A DNA stretch of 64,000 nucleotides from Olleya sp. YS (lineage in GTDB: Bacteria; Bacteroidota; Bacteroidia; Flavobacteriales; Flavobacteriaceae). How positions within the stretch are numbered: position 1 is the stretch's first letter; each line of letters starts with the position of its first letter. The DNA lies in NCBI RefSeq assembly GCF_029760915.1, contig NZ_CP121685.1, positions 2,082,001 through 2,146,000 of the forward strand, read 5' to 3'. The translations under genes were made by a program, and so were the position numbers. The notes beneath the pieces are model-generated. The model ran no database searches and was not told where the DNA came from. It saw only the letters and a program-made list of their open reading frames with translations. Shown one piece after another: positions 43,707 through 52,671 of this stretch.

Positions 43707-43934
43707 ATGGAACTACCAAAATACATACTAGGTGATAATACAGATTTTCCAAACGCAATTTTTGTTATTCATACAGAGTTTCCTAGATTTATAATAAATT
43801 TAGAAGATGATGACGTAGAATGGTTTGAAGATTTTAACCAACATGACGAAAAAGAGCTAGAAATGGAAATGGAAAATTTAATAAAAGAAGCTACTGCGTT
43901 TTATGATAGGGAAGTAGCACGATACGAAGAATAA
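43707..43934 (+). CDS. Uncharacterised small acidic protein
   Basis: A 75-residue protein with no membrane segment and a very acidic character (DDDVEWFEDFNQHDEKELEME). It is of the kind often found as a conserved hypothetical beside PAP2-type genes in flavobacteria. The starting motif LPKYILGDNTDFPNAIFVIH is distinctive, but no function is known. It is 4 bp before the PAP2 gene. Confidence 0.75.
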   Translation: MELPKYILGDNTDFPNAIFVIHTEFPRFIINLEDDDVEWFEDFNQHDEKELEMEMENLIKEATAFYDREVARYEE

Positions 43935-43938
43935 TTAC

Positions 43939-44514
43939 ATGTTAGATCAATTAGTAGAATACGATAAAGAACTCTTTTTATTTTTAAACAATTTAGGATC
44001 TACCACTTGGGATGGTTTCTGGTTGTTTTATACCGATAAACTACACTGGATTCCTTTATATGCTGTCCTAGCAGTGTTAATGTATAAACGCTTAAACACT
44101 AAAATGTTTGTATTAACCTTAGTGGTTATTGCTTTAATGATTTTGTTTACAGATCAAATTACTAACTTATTTAAAAACGTTATTGTAAAACGTCATAGAC
44201 CGTGTCATGAAGACGAATTAGTACAAGCCATGCGATTGCTTAAATCATGGTGTGGTGGTCAATATGGATATTTTTCTGGACACTCTAGTAATAGTATGGC
44301 TGTCGCAATTTTTTCAGGGTTAATTTTAAGATATAAATACAAATACCTGATTTATATATTAATTATTTGGGCTATGGCAATGGCTTACAGTCGTGTGTAT
44401 ATTGGTGTACATTATCCACTAGATATTTTAACAGGTATGATTTTTGGTGGGTTATCTGGATGGATGTTCTACAAGTTAGATAAGTATCTGCAATCTAGAT
44501 TTCAGTTAAAATAA
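43939..44514 (+). CDS. PAP2 family phosphatase
   Basis: A 191-residue integral membrane protein with five or six helices. The PAP2 signature is complete: KNVIVKRHRPC (motif 1), YFSGHSSNSMAVA (motif 2) and SRVYIGVHYPLDI (motif 3). It dephosphorylates lipid phosphates such as undecaprenyl-PP, phosphatidic acid or PGP. The exact lipid substrate cannot be chosen. Its end is 1 bp from the convergent GT39 gene. Confidence 0.92.
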   Translation: MLDQLVEYDKELFLFLNNLGSTTWDGFWLFYTDKLHWIPLYAVLAVLMYKRLNTKMFVLTLVVIALMILFTDQITNLFKNVIVKRHRPCHEDELVQAMRLLKSWCGGQYGYFSGHSSNSMAVAIFSGLILRYKYKYLIYILIIWAMAMAYSRVYIGVHYPLDILTGMIFGGLSGWMFYKLDKYLQSRFQLK

Positions 44515-44515
44515 C

Positions 44516-46150
44516 TTATTTCTTTTTAAACAAATAATAGTTGCTAATCAGCCTCTCTTTATACTGTTTACTTCCTGGTTCACTTTCGTTTAAGTCGTAA
44601 GTATCTAGTTTTTCAATGCTGTACTTTTCAATCAATACCGCTTGATCTTCTGGACTAATTCCGTTTGCTAAAACACCAAATTTAGTCTCTAACGGGAATT
44701 TGAATGTATTCTCTCCAATTTTTATTTGCGGAATCTTTTCACCATACTGCCAAATGGTTTCTGGTGGCACATAATTAAACGCATACACTTTTAGGTCACG
44801 TTGTTTGTTATCTTTTAATAAAGTTGAAACTGGGTTAAAGTTTTCACTAGTAAATCCTTTAAAAACAGGTAATCCAAACAAAAATAAAGCTCCAAAAAAA
44901 GTAACGGTTAACAAAAACACGTGTTTTATTTCTTTTTTAATTAATTGAAGAAGAATTGCAAGTCCTAAAGCAAATACGACTACAGAAAATAAAATGAAAG
45001 GAACTAACACCTCATGCAATTCTGCTTTAAATTGAAAGTACAACACTAAAGGTGCAACCAAACCGATTAAAGCAATTAATCCAAAATTAATATACACAGG
45101 AAGCGTCTCGCGTTTATCCTTTAGTGTTTTAAATTTTCGGATTAAATACTCGATATAAAATCCAATATTTAACGCTAATGGAATTAAAACTGGCATCAAA
45201 TAACGTGACTTTTTCTCTGGAATAATAGATAACAAAATCACAGCAAAAATAGTCCATAAAAACGTGAATTTATAAGCTTTATAATGTATGGCTCTGCGCT
45301 TTAAATAAGGGTATAATAAACTAATAAATGCAGGAATAGTCCACAAACCACTTTGTGTAAAAAAACTCCAATAGTAATAAAATGGTCTCACGTTATAACT
45401 AGTCCAATTTCCTGTTTCTCTACTTGTAATGGCTGTAAACGTTTCTGGATCTTCTAATCTTACATACAAATACCACCAACCACCAACAACAATACCTAGT
45501 ATTAAAATGGCTACAATTGGTGCTACTTTTGCTTTGATATTTTGGTATTTAAAGCTAAAACCATAGGCTAATAAAAACGGTAGAAGTAACGCGTAAAAAC
45601 TTACAGGTCCTTTGCTTAAAATAGAGCAGCCAATAGCAACACCAGCAATAATAACGTGTTTCCAATGGATGTTTTTGGACTTAAAAGACTTGTATAAATG
45701 GTAAATGGCAACCATCATAAAACCATGAGTAAAAATATCCCAAGGTGCTTCAATAGTAATCCCAATTACGTAAAACGAGGTGATTAAAATCAAGGTATTA
45801 ATTATACTATGCGCTCTGCTTTTTAATAACGATTTTGATAATTTAAAGCAATATGCTGCCAAAACCATAATCATAAGTATAGCTGGTAAACGCATGCCAA
45901 ATACACTATTTAAGCCAAATACTAAACCAGAAATTGCAGTTAACCAAGTTGGTAAAGGAGGTTTTTCGTAACGTGCTTCACCATTCATGGTAGTTAATAA
46001 CCAGTTGTTATCCTGAATCATTTCTCTTGCAGTAATAAAATTACGCGCTTCCATTATGGTGACTTGGATTGTTTCCAGGTTTGGTAATAGCATAATGGCT
46101 ATAATCAAACAAATAATAAGTAGCGGATATTTTTTAAACGATTTAGGCAT
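44516..46150 (-). CDS. GT39-type lipid-linked sugar transferase (ArnT-like)
   Basis: A 544-residue protein with about twelve membrane segments. The periplasmic first loop has the ArnT/PMT-like pattern EARNFITAREMIQDNNWLL, then GEARYEKPPLPTW. It moves a sugar from a polyprenyl-phosphate donor to a lipid or protein acceptor on the periplasmic side, and ArnT itself modifies lipid A. Together with the LAB_N and GT2 genes it forms a three-gene operon whose overlaps (8 bp and 1 bp) suggest coupled translation. Confidence 0.87.
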   Translation of the reverse strand: MPKSFKKYPLLIICLIIAIMLLPNLETIQVTIMEARNFITAREMIQDNNWLLTTMNGEARYEKPPLPTWLTAISGLVFGLNSVFGMRLPAILMIMVLAAYCFKLSKSLLKSRAHSIINTLILITSFYVIGITIEAPWDIFTHGFMMVAIYHLYKSFKSKNIHWKHVIIAGVAIGCSILSKGPVSFYALLLPFLLAYGFSFKYQNIKAKVAPIVAILILGIVVGGWWYLYVRLEDPETFTAITSRETGNWTSYNVRPFYYYWSFFTQSGLWTIPAFISLLYPYLKRRAIHYKAYKFTFLWTIFAVILLSIIPEKKSRYLMPVLIPLALNIGFYIEYLIRKFKTLKDKRETLPVYINFGLIALIGLVAPLVLYFQFKAELHEVLVPFILFSVVVFALGLAILLQLIKKEIKHVFLLTVTFFGALFLFGLPVFKGFTSENFNPVSTLLKDNKQRDLKVYAFNYVPPETIWQYGEKIPQIKIGENTFKFPLETKFGVLANGISPEDQAVLIEKYSIEKLDTYDLNESEPGSKQYKERLISNYYLFKKK

Positions 46151-46766
46151 TCTGCTGTTTTAAGATTAACAAATTGCGGATATAAATAATGGCACCTAAC
46201 GAGTGTCCAACAAGCAACACATAATCCACTCTAAAAATAGCGTAGGTCAATATTAATAACGACCCAACTAAGCTTAATGCCCAAAACCCAAAAGGTAGCG
46301 AGGATTCTTTATGTTTTTCAGAATACATCCATTGGTACACAAAGCGTAAGGTAAATACAATTTGAGAGATGATTCCTAGTACTAATAACCATAACGGAAT
46401 GGCTTCGTTTTTAAACAACCTAACCGTATCAATTTCATTATTATTAAAGTAAAAAACCGTAATAAAAACAGGCATAAATAACAATATCCATCGCATAACT
46501 ACAGGACATGTTTTCCATTGGTTTTGTAGCTGTAAATTTCTAATATAAATATAATAGGTTAAACCTTGACCTAACATAATTGCAAAATCATCACGTAAAT
46601 ACCCATAAATAAACAACAAAAAAGAAGCCACTAGACTAAGTGTCCAAAATAAGGTTGGCGTAATGACGCGCTTCTGTTTTTCGCTAGTTAACCACTGGAT
46701 AATTAAGCGAGAAGAAAATAAAATTTGCGCTAAAAATCCAATACTAAGTACAATCCAATTACTCAT
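46143..46766 (-). CDS. Tandem LAB_N (lipid A biosynthesis N-terminal domain) membrane protein
   Basis: A 207-residue protein made of two similar membrane units, each with the LAB_N pattern. The first reads GFLAQILFSSRLIIQWLTSE (with LFWTLSLVASFLLF after it) and the second GIISQIVFTLRFVYQWMYSE (with FGFWALSLVGSLLIL). LAB_N domains are three-helix, SMR-like units often next to lipid A glycosylation genes. The duplication is visible by eye. It probably supports a flippase-like or export role in the same pathway as its neighbours. Confidence 0.87.
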   Translation of the reverse strand: MSNWIVLSIGFLAQILFSSRLIIQWLTSEKQKRVITPTLFWTLSLVASFLLFIYGYLRDDFAIMLGQGLTYYIYIRNLQLQNQWKTCPVVMRWILLFMPVFITVFYFNNNEIDTVRLFKNEAIPLWLLVLGIISQIVFTLRFVYQWMYSEKHKESSLPFGFWALSLVGSLLILTYAIFRVDYVLLVGHSLGAIIYIRNLLILKQQNA

Positions 46767-47479
46767 TATTTTGTTTTGGCTACGTCGTAGTTAATATACT
46801 TTTTCTTCATCCACAGATAGGCAAAACAATCTAATAAAGGTCCTAATAACCTGTTCCACAATCCAAATTTAGCTTCGCCAGCAACACGCGGAAAATGTTG
46901 TACAGGTATCTGCTTTATTTTACCGTTTTGTAATAAAATCATAGCAGGTAAAAATCGGTGAAGCCCTTTAAACATTGGGATGCGTTTAGCATAGTCTGTT
47001 TTAATCACTTTTAACGGACAGCCTGTATCGTCCATTCCGTCTTTGGTAAACGCACGTCTAATTCCGTTTGCAATTTTAGACGACATATTTTTAACAAAAC
47101 TATCTTTACGGTTAGCGCGTACACCTGTTACTAAATCAAATTCGCCAATATGCTCTAACAGTAAATTAAAATCTTCTGGTGCAGTTTGTAAGTCAGAGTC
47201 TATATAACCTACCAATTCTGTTTTTGTATAATCAAAACCTGCTTTAATAGCAGCACTCAAGCCTCTATTGTCCTTAAATAAAATGTAATCAAATGCCTCA
47301 TTTCTGTCACAAATGGTTTCAATTAATGCTTGACTATTGTCTTTGGACCCATCGTTTACAAATAACACTTTAGTCGTTTTAGTCGCTATTTTGGTATAAG
47401 CCAAAAGCTCTTTTTCCACTCTAAGTAAATTATCCTCTTCATTATAAACAGGAACAACAATGGTAAATTGGTAGTTCAT
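46766..47479 (-). CDS. GT2 glycosyltransferase, dolichol/polyprenyl-phosphate sugar synthase-like
   Basis: A 237-residue protein with a GT-A domain: FTIVVPVYNEEDNLLRVEKEL, VLFVNDGSKDNS, and the DxD-type GYIDSDLQTAPED. It resembles polyprenyl-phosphate-sugar synthases (DPM1/ArnC-like) that make the lipid-linked donor used by GT39 enzymes. No C-terminal membrane pair is seen. It is the first gene of the GT2-LAB_N-GT39 operon, which reads away from the divergent epimerase gene. Confidence 0.9.
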   Translation of the reverse strand: MNYQFTIVVPVYNEEDNLLRVEKELLAYTKIATKTTKVLFVNDGSKDNSQALIETICDRNEAFDYILFKDNRGLSAAIKAGFDYTKTELVGYIDSDLQTAPEDFNLLLEHIGEFDLVTGVRANRKDSFVKNMSSKIANGIRRAFTKDGMDDTGCPLKVIKTDYAKRIPMFKGLHRFLPAMILLQNGKIKQIPVQHFPRVAGEAKFGLWNRLLGPLLDCFAYLWMKKKYINYDVAKTK

Positions 47480-47573
47480 AAACCTCTTTTAATGCTACAA
47501 ATGTATTGTTTTTTATAGAATTGAAATTACTATCGAAAAAAAATCTGTTTCTTTGTATTACAGAATAGCACTT

Positions 47574-48515
47574 ATGAAAATATTAGTTACTGGAGCAGTA
47601 GGTTTTATAGGCTCTCACACTTGCGAGCGATTACACAAATTAGGTCACGAGGTTGTTGGTTTAGACAATTTTAACGACTATTACAGCTTGACGCTGAAAA
47701 CCTTAAACGAAAAAGCATTATTAGAAAAAGGAATAACAGTGATAAAATCTGATTTAAGAGATCCAGATTTTGCTGAAACTTTGCCAAAAGACATCAACTA
47801 TATATTTCATTTTGCTGCACAACCAGGTATTTCTGCGACCTCTACGTTTGAAGACTATTTTACCAATAATATTATTGCCACCAAAAACCTGATTGACTAT
47901 GCTTTGCAATGCATAGACTTACAATTATTTGTTAATATTGGAACCTCGTCTATTTACGGTCTGGAAGCAACGTTTCCAGAAAGTGTGGCTCCAAAACCAG
48001 CATCGCATTATGGTGTGACTAAATTAACAGCAGAGCAGTTAGTATTACAAAAAAGTAGAGAGCAAGTCTTTAAAAGCTGCTCGTTACGTTTGTATTCTGT
48101 AATTGGACCAAGAGAGCGTCCAGAGAAAATGTACACCAAGTTAATAGCGTGTGCCTTTAATGGAGAGGCTTTCCCATTGTATGAAGGTAGTGCCTCACAT
48201 TTACGTAGTTTTACCTATGTTGGAGACATCGTCGATGGAATAGTTAGCGTGATTGGTAACGACACCAAAGTAGATGGCGAAATCATTAACCTAGGTACAG
48301 AAGTAGAGCACACCACACAAGAAGGGATTGAAGCAGTTGAGCAAGTGATTGGGCAATCCATAACAATAAACCATGTTAAAGCTAGAGTAGGTGACCAATT
48401 ACGTACAAAAGCTAATATTGATAAAGCCAGAAAGCTATTAGACTATAATCCACAAACCACCTTATTAGAAGGTGTTAAAGCACAAGTAGATTGGTATAAG
48501 GCTAATTTTTTGTAG
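47574..48515 (+). CDS. NAD-dependent nucleotide-sugar epimerase (UDP-glucuronate epimerase-like)
   Basis: A 313-residue extended SDR enzyme if begun at ATG 47574 (MKILVTGAVGFIGSH); a TTG 21 bp upstream is less likely. It has the dinucleotide motif GAVGFIG, then the family-typical LDNFNDYY, and the catalytic YxxxK in SHYGVTK. The LDNFNDYY pattern is shared with UDP-glucuronate epimerases. It likely supplies a nucleotide sugar for surface glycans and is divergent from the glycosyltransferase operon. Confidence 0.9.
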   Translation: MKILVTGAVGFIGSHTCERLHKLGHEVVGLDNFNDYYSLTLKTLNEKALLEKGITVIKSDLRDPDFAETLPKDINYIFHFAAQPGISATSTFEDYFTNNIIATKNLIDYALQCIDLQLFVNIGTSSIYGLEATFPESVAPKPASHYGVTKLTAEQLVLQKSREQVFKSCSLRLYSVIGPRERPEKMYTKLIACAFNGEAFPLYEGSASHLRSFTYVGDIVDGIVSVIGNDTKVDGEIINLGTEVEHTTQEGIEAVEQVIGQSITINHVKARVGDQLRTKANIDKARKLLDYNPQTTLLEGVKAQVDWYKANFL

Positions 48516-48660
48516 TGAGATTTTAAAGTTTTGTTTAATGGTTTTGTGTATAGTTAGTTGTGTTGGCTAGAACTAAATAAGTAAAAGAAAACCCGTCCAT
48601 TTTTCTGAGTACAAACAGATACAGCAATTAATTGTGACACGTTGTTGGACATAGTGTTTT

Positions 48661-49431
48661 TTATCTTTTAAATATTCCGTTTTGGTCAATGAAGCCAACT
48701 AATTGTTTAATCTCTAATGGTTTGCTCCAGTTTCTGTGAATCATTCTATGGCAGTTTGAGCAAACTGGAACTAAATTTTGTAAAGCTTTATCCAGAGTTT
48801 TCTCCAAATCCTCATCTTGAAATTGAAAAATAGGTTTTTCGTGATGAATTTCTATGAAACCTTTTCCGTGTTCTCCGTAAAAATTTTCAAAGTCAAATGT
48901 ACAACAATTACAAGCTATGTGACCATCTTTAGTGAAATGTTCGATAGCATAATTTCTTAATTTAGTTGAACGTTCATAAACTTTTACTTTTGCTACTTTT
49001 TTAACTCCTTCTTGAATTATAATATTTTCATCAAATGTTAATCGTTTTCTTTCTCCTTTTTCTATTTCTTTTAAATTATCTTTAATGTCAGAATAGTCAA
49101 AATCATTTGTGAGTAAGTATCTTAATTCAGCTTTATGGTCTTTTAAATACTGTTTTCCTTTGTTTGTTATATATAGCGGACTTCCAGCTTTTGATTCACG
49201 TTCAATAAACCCATTTTTAACGAAAGGTCTTTTACTTGCTGTTAGATTTCTGACAATTTGAGAAAAATAATCGTCATTTCTATTTGCTAAAATAACTAAA
49301 TCGTCTCCTGATGGTTTTAAAATATCTCTTAATAAACTTGATAATTCAGAGGTATTTATCTTTCCGTTTTTTAAGCTTATTAAATATAATGCAGGAAGCC
49401 TTAAATCTCCTTCGTAAATTCTTTCGCTCAT
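48661..49431 (-). CDS. HNH restriction endonuclease (putative)
   Basis: A 256-residue protein. Residues 160-250 contain an HNH nuclease: [20 protein letters not shown], then [11 protein letters not shown] and a second CxxC in [13 protein letters not shown], which together give the Cys4 zinc site and the H-N-H active centre. The N-terminal ~150 residues look like a winged-helix-rich DNA-recognition part ([19 protein letters not shown]). Its start codon directly follows the stop of the methyltransferase gene on the same strand, as expected for a type II restriction partner. The recognition site is unknown. Confidence 0.83.
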   Translation of the reverse strand: MSERIYEGDLRLPALYLISLKNGKINTSELSSLLRDILKPSGDDLVILANRNDDYFSQIVRNLTASKRPFVKNGFIERESKAGSPLYITNKGKQYLKDHKAELRYLLTNDFDYSDIKDNLKEIEKGERKRLTFDENIIIQEGVKKVAKVKVYERSTKLRNYAIEHFTKDGHIACNCCTFDFENFYGEHGKGFIEIHHEKPIFQFQDEDLEKTLDKALQNLVPVCSNCHRMIHRNWSKPLEIKQLVGFIDQNGIFKR

Positions 49432-50631
49432 TTAGTAGTTTGTTATTAATAAATGTTCAGTTTCTTTATTATTTCTATTCATAAAACTTACTAAATAAGT
49501 TTTGTCAAATGTTGAAATTTTAATCTCAGGATGTGTATATAAATCTAAAATAAAATCTGTGTTTTTTATTATCATCATCCATTTTGCTCTGCACTTTTTA
49601 ATTAAAAAGTCAGCAAGTCTTTTTTGGTCAGATTTAACAAAATCGTTTTGAGCATATGTGCTAAATTCTGTGTCATATGGTGGATCTAAAAAGATAAAAT
49701 CATCTTCTGTTGGCTGAAAAAGATTAAAAAATTCTTGAAAATCCGCATTTACAATATTTGTTTTTGATAACAATTCTTGTAATGGCTCTGATTTTAAATA
49801 ATCAATTTTCTTTCTGAAATTTTTATTGTTATATGCAATTCCACCATAAGGAACATTAAATTCGCCTCTTGAATTGTAGCGAAACATACCTGAATAAGCG
49901 TAATTACGAATAAATAAAAATATTGCTGTGTAAAACGCTTGGTTTAGTTCATACTTTTTGTGAAAGTTATAAATATGTCTGAAATGCATATAAAATGCAC
50001 TTTTTAAAGCAGTTTCTATATTATCTAAAATATCTTTGTCTGGAAGTTTACCTTTTTCTTTTTCAAGAACTTTCATTCTTGAAGTTTTTCGAACTAAATT
50101 TTTCTTTATTTCTTTTAAGAAATTTTCAATATTGAAGTTGAAATAAGAAGAAAAAAGCCCGTTGAACTCTTTAGAGTTTTTTAAGATAAACTCATAAATT
50201 TTATTTGACAAAATATCTTTGGATATTATGTCGCATGCAAAATCTTTATAGATTTTTATAAAAAAACTTTGATTTTTTTCTGAAATGTTTCCTAAAACTT
50301 CCCAATTGTGAATTATTTCATCAATTGCTTTGAAAAACATCTCCCTTTCGTCCGAAACTATGATTTTATATAAATCAATTAATTCGTGTGCTTTATCATT
50401 TATGAAATATTCTTTTGCTTGAATTGCGGTATAAACTGAACCTCCACCAACAAAAGGCTCGAAATAATTTTCAAAATAGTCAGGAAGATTTGGAATGATA
50501 TATTTTAATTCCTGTTCCTTTCCACCAGCCCATTTTACAAGTGGTTCAAGTCTTCGCTCTTTTGTGTAATTAGCAAAACTTAAATTGATTTGATTATACG
50601 TTACTACTGGTTCTTCAACAATTGTATTCAT
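49432..50631 (-). CDS. D12-class N6-adenine DNA methyltransferase
   Basis: A 399-residue protein with the Dam/DpnM class pattern: PLVKWAGGKEQELKYI (motif X), FEPFVGGGSVYTAI (SAM-binding motif I), YFINDKAHELI, FRYNSRGEFNVPYGG, and the catalytic DPPY in FIFLDPPYDTEF (motif IV). It is about 100 residues longer than classical Dam enzymes. With the HNH gene directly downstream it makes a type II restriction-modification pair in which the modifying enzyme is transcribed first. No controller protein is seen. Confidence 0.9.
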   Translation of the reverse strand: MNTIVEEPVVTYNQINLSFANYTKERRLEPLVKWAGGKEQELKYIIPNLPDYFENYFEPFVGGGSVYTAIQAKEYFINDKAHELIDLYKIIVSDEREMFFKAIDEIIHNWEVLGNISEKNQSFFIKIYKDFACDIISKDILSNKIYEFILKNSKEFNGLFSSYFNFNIENFLKEIKKNLVRKTSRMKVLEKEKGKLPDKDILDNIETALKSAFYMHFRHIYNFHKKYELNQAFYTAIFLFIRNYAYSGMFRYNSRGEFNVPYGGIAYNNKNFRKKIDYLKSEPLQELLSKTNIVNADFQEFFNLFQPTEDDFIFLDPPYDTEFSTYAQNDFVKSDQKRLADFLIKKCRAKWMMIIKNTDFILDLYTHPEIKISTFDKTYLVSFMNRNNKETEHLLITNY

Positions 50632-50717
50632 AACGTAAATTTAAAATTTTTATATTTCGGTTTAAACAAATTTCAATGAATTTTACAGTTTTTGTTCACA
50701 TTTGTGTACAACTTATA

Positions 50718-50788
50718 TGATATAAACCATATATTAATATTTTATATCAGTCGTTAAACGAAGTTAGACGTTTTTTTTACAAAGTCAA
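50718..50788 (-). promoter_or_regulatory. Cassette promoter module and 5'-UTR inverted repeat, copy 3
   Basis: Minus strand: TTGACTTTGT, an A run and TAACTTCG (50759-50766); the distance between first T of each box is 22 nt. Downstream, TGATATAAA and TTTATATCA form a perfect 9-bp inverted repeat (50741-50749 with 50718-50726) in the region that would be transcribed. Confidence 0.6.
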
Positions 50789-50792
50789 GTTA

Positions 50793-51878
50793 TTATTCCA
50801 ATCCCAACAAATACTCAGCAGCAGCAAATGGTGTGGTTTGGTTAGTTTCGATAAGCTCTAGCTGTTTTTTAAGCTCTAGCTTAATGCTTTCATTATTAAA
50901 AAAATCTGCTTTTAAACGATTTTCTATAGTTTGAATAAGCCAAAACTTGTTTTGCTCTTGACGTTTATTATAAAAATAATTATTAGCAACGGTAATTTCT
51001 AAATAGTCCTTTATAATATGGTAAATGTCATCAATACCTTTGTTGTTAATAGCACTGCACATAGTGACTTTGGGTTGCCAACCCGTTGCTTTTTCTGGGT
51101 ATAAATGTAAGGCTCTGTTAAATTCTACTTTAGCGAGTTTGGCTGCTTTAAGGTTGTCACCATCTGCTTTATTTATAGCTATAGCATCTGCCATTTCTAT
51201 AATACCACGTTTAATACCTTGTAACTCGTCTCCAGCTCCAGCTAATTTTAATAGTAAAAAGAAATCGACCATACTATGTACAGCAGTTTCGCTTTGTCCT
51301 ACACCAACGGTTTCAATAATTATGGAGTCAAAACCAGCAGCTTCACAAAGGATAATGGTTTCGCGCGTTTTTCTTGCCACTCCACCTAAAGAGTCTCCTG
51401 AAGCAGATGGACGTATAAACGCTTTGTTGTTTTTGACCAAGTCTTCCATTCTGGTTTTATCACCTAAAATACTTCCTTTGGTCAAACTACTACTTGGATC
51501 TACAGCTAAGACTGCTACTTTTTTACCAATGCTAGTTAGATAGGTTCCAAACGCTTCAATAAAGGTGCTTTTACCTACACCAGGCACACCAGTAATACCA
51601 ATTCTAACCGATTGATTAGCATGTGGCAAACAGGCTTTAATAATGGCATGGGCTTGCTCTGTATGTTTTGGGTGTTTGCTTTCTACTATGGTGATGGCTT
51701 GACTTAAAGCCGTAATATTGCCTTCTAAAATAGCATCTACAAGGTCTTTTGTAGTACGTTGTAATTTACGTTTGGCTTTAATTTTTGAAATAGCAGCATC
51801 GCTAGTCGTTTCTGATAGAGAAACACCTTCATTTTCTGATAATGCTGATTTCTTGTTTTTTGCCACAAATACATACAT
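50793..51878 (-). CDS. meaB: Methylmalonyl-CoA mutase-associated GTPase MeaB
   Basis: A 361-residue ArgK/MeaB-type G3E GTPase. The P-loop is GITGVPGVGKSTF, followed by VAVLAVDPSSSLTKGSILGDK, GVGQSETAVHSMVDFF and the NKAD specificity motif. It protects and loads adenosylcobalamin for methylmalonyl-CoA mutase. The mutase genes are not within the window. The annotated ATG has unusual hydrophobic residues (MYVFV) ahead of the first conserved region; a GTG at codon 5 is an alternative. Confidence 0.93.
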   Translation of the reverse strand: MYVFVAKNKKSALSENEGVSLSETTSDAAISKIKAKRKLQRTTKDLVDAILEGNITALSQAITIVESKHPKHTEQAHAIIKACLPHANQSVRIGITGVPGVGKSTFIEAFGTYLTSIGKKVAVLAVDPSSSLTKGSILGDKTRMEDLVKNNKAFIRPSASGDSLGGVARKTRETIILCEAAGFDSIIIETVGVGQSETAVHSMVDFFLLLKLAGAGDELQGIKRGIIEMADAIAINKADGDNLKAAKLAKVEFNRALHLYPEKATGWQPKVTMCSAINNKGIDDIYHIIKDYLEITVANNYFYNKRQEQNKFWLIQTIENRLKADFFNNESIKLELKKQLELIETNQTTPFAAAEYLLGLE

Positions 51879-51932
51879 TTAGTTCGTGTAAGAAGGACTA
51901 CTTACTGCCTACTAAACACTACTTACTAACTA

Positions 51933-52493
51933 TTAGTTTTTCAATGGGATTTCAATCTTTACATCATCCCAAGCCATAGTCATTTTTAAATCGTCTGTCG
52001 AGTTGTCAAACGCAATGGTAAATTGCTCCACAGATTTATCCAATTTTTGAGCTGGTACTTCTACTTCTACCACATCAAAATTAGGATCCCAATTGGGTTC
52101 CATTTTTTCGTTAACTCCCCAATCATACTGCTTAGAGTTAAACATGACTTTCCATTGGTCTTCCATTGGAACGGTCCACAACGTATATTTTCCTTTAGGC
52201 AATAACATGCCTTTAATAGATAAATCCTCATTGGTTTCAAAGGTGGTCGCTTCATTTGCTCCTGTACGCCAAACTTTATTAAAAGGGACTAAGGCGCCAA
52301 AAACATCTCGATCTCGTTTGGATGGTCTGTTATAAAACACTTCCAGCTCTAAGTGTCCAACTTCAAACACAACCGTTTTTTTAGGACTTAATGGTTTATT
52401 AAATAATCCACCTTCTGTAGTAAAATTATATATGAATAAGCCAGTAACTATAAGCAATAGTACTACCATGACCCATTTTAAGAATGTATTCAT
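51933..52493 (-). CDS. DUF2911 family exported protein
   Basis: A 186-residue protein with one N-terminal membrane segment (WVMVVLLLIVTGLFIYNF), followed by the DUF2911 domain: VGHLELEVFYNRPSKRDRDV, FGALVPFNKVWRTGANEAT and LLPKGKYTLWTVP. DUF2911 proteins are beta-rich and extracytoplasmic, of unknown function, and common in Bacteroidota. Confidence 0.9.
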   Translation of the reverse strand: MNTFLKWVMVVLLLIVTGLFIYNFTTEGGLFNKPLSPKKTVVFEVGHLELEVFYNRPSKRDRDVFGALVPFNKVWRTGANEATTFETNEDLSIKGMLLPKGKYTLWTVPMEDQWKVMFNSKQYDWGVNEKMEPNWDPNFDVVEVEVPAQKLDKSVEQFTIAFDNSTDDLKMTMAWDDVKIEIPLKN

Positions 52494-52671
52494 TTAAAAA
52501 ATATAATGATTAATAGTTCAACAAAATTAACTGAAAATTTAGTACTTACAGAAACATAACGCTTAAATTATTTATAAATATTGTACTAACTTGAAAAAAA
52601 AAATTCAACTTTTTTGCAACACTACTTTTTTTGTGTCGTCTTTAGATTGAACACTAACCAAAAACCAACAA

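Larger units (their letters stand above)
48530..50788 (-). mobile_element. Cassette-like element 3 carrying a restriction-modification system
   Basis: Its plan follows elements 1 and 2. The left end has TTTGTTTAATG (48530-48540), matching nine of eleven bases of the perfect TTCGTTTAACG repeat, whose inverse sits at 50752-50762. The left 3' module includes AGCAAT at 48623-48628 and a GTTGTTGGACATAG stretch from 48641 comparable to GTTGTGCATAG in element 1. On the right, a perfect 9-bp inverted repeat (50718-50726 with 50741-50749) and a promoter module end the unit at 50788. The cargo is two genes. No recombinase is present. Confidence 0.55.
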
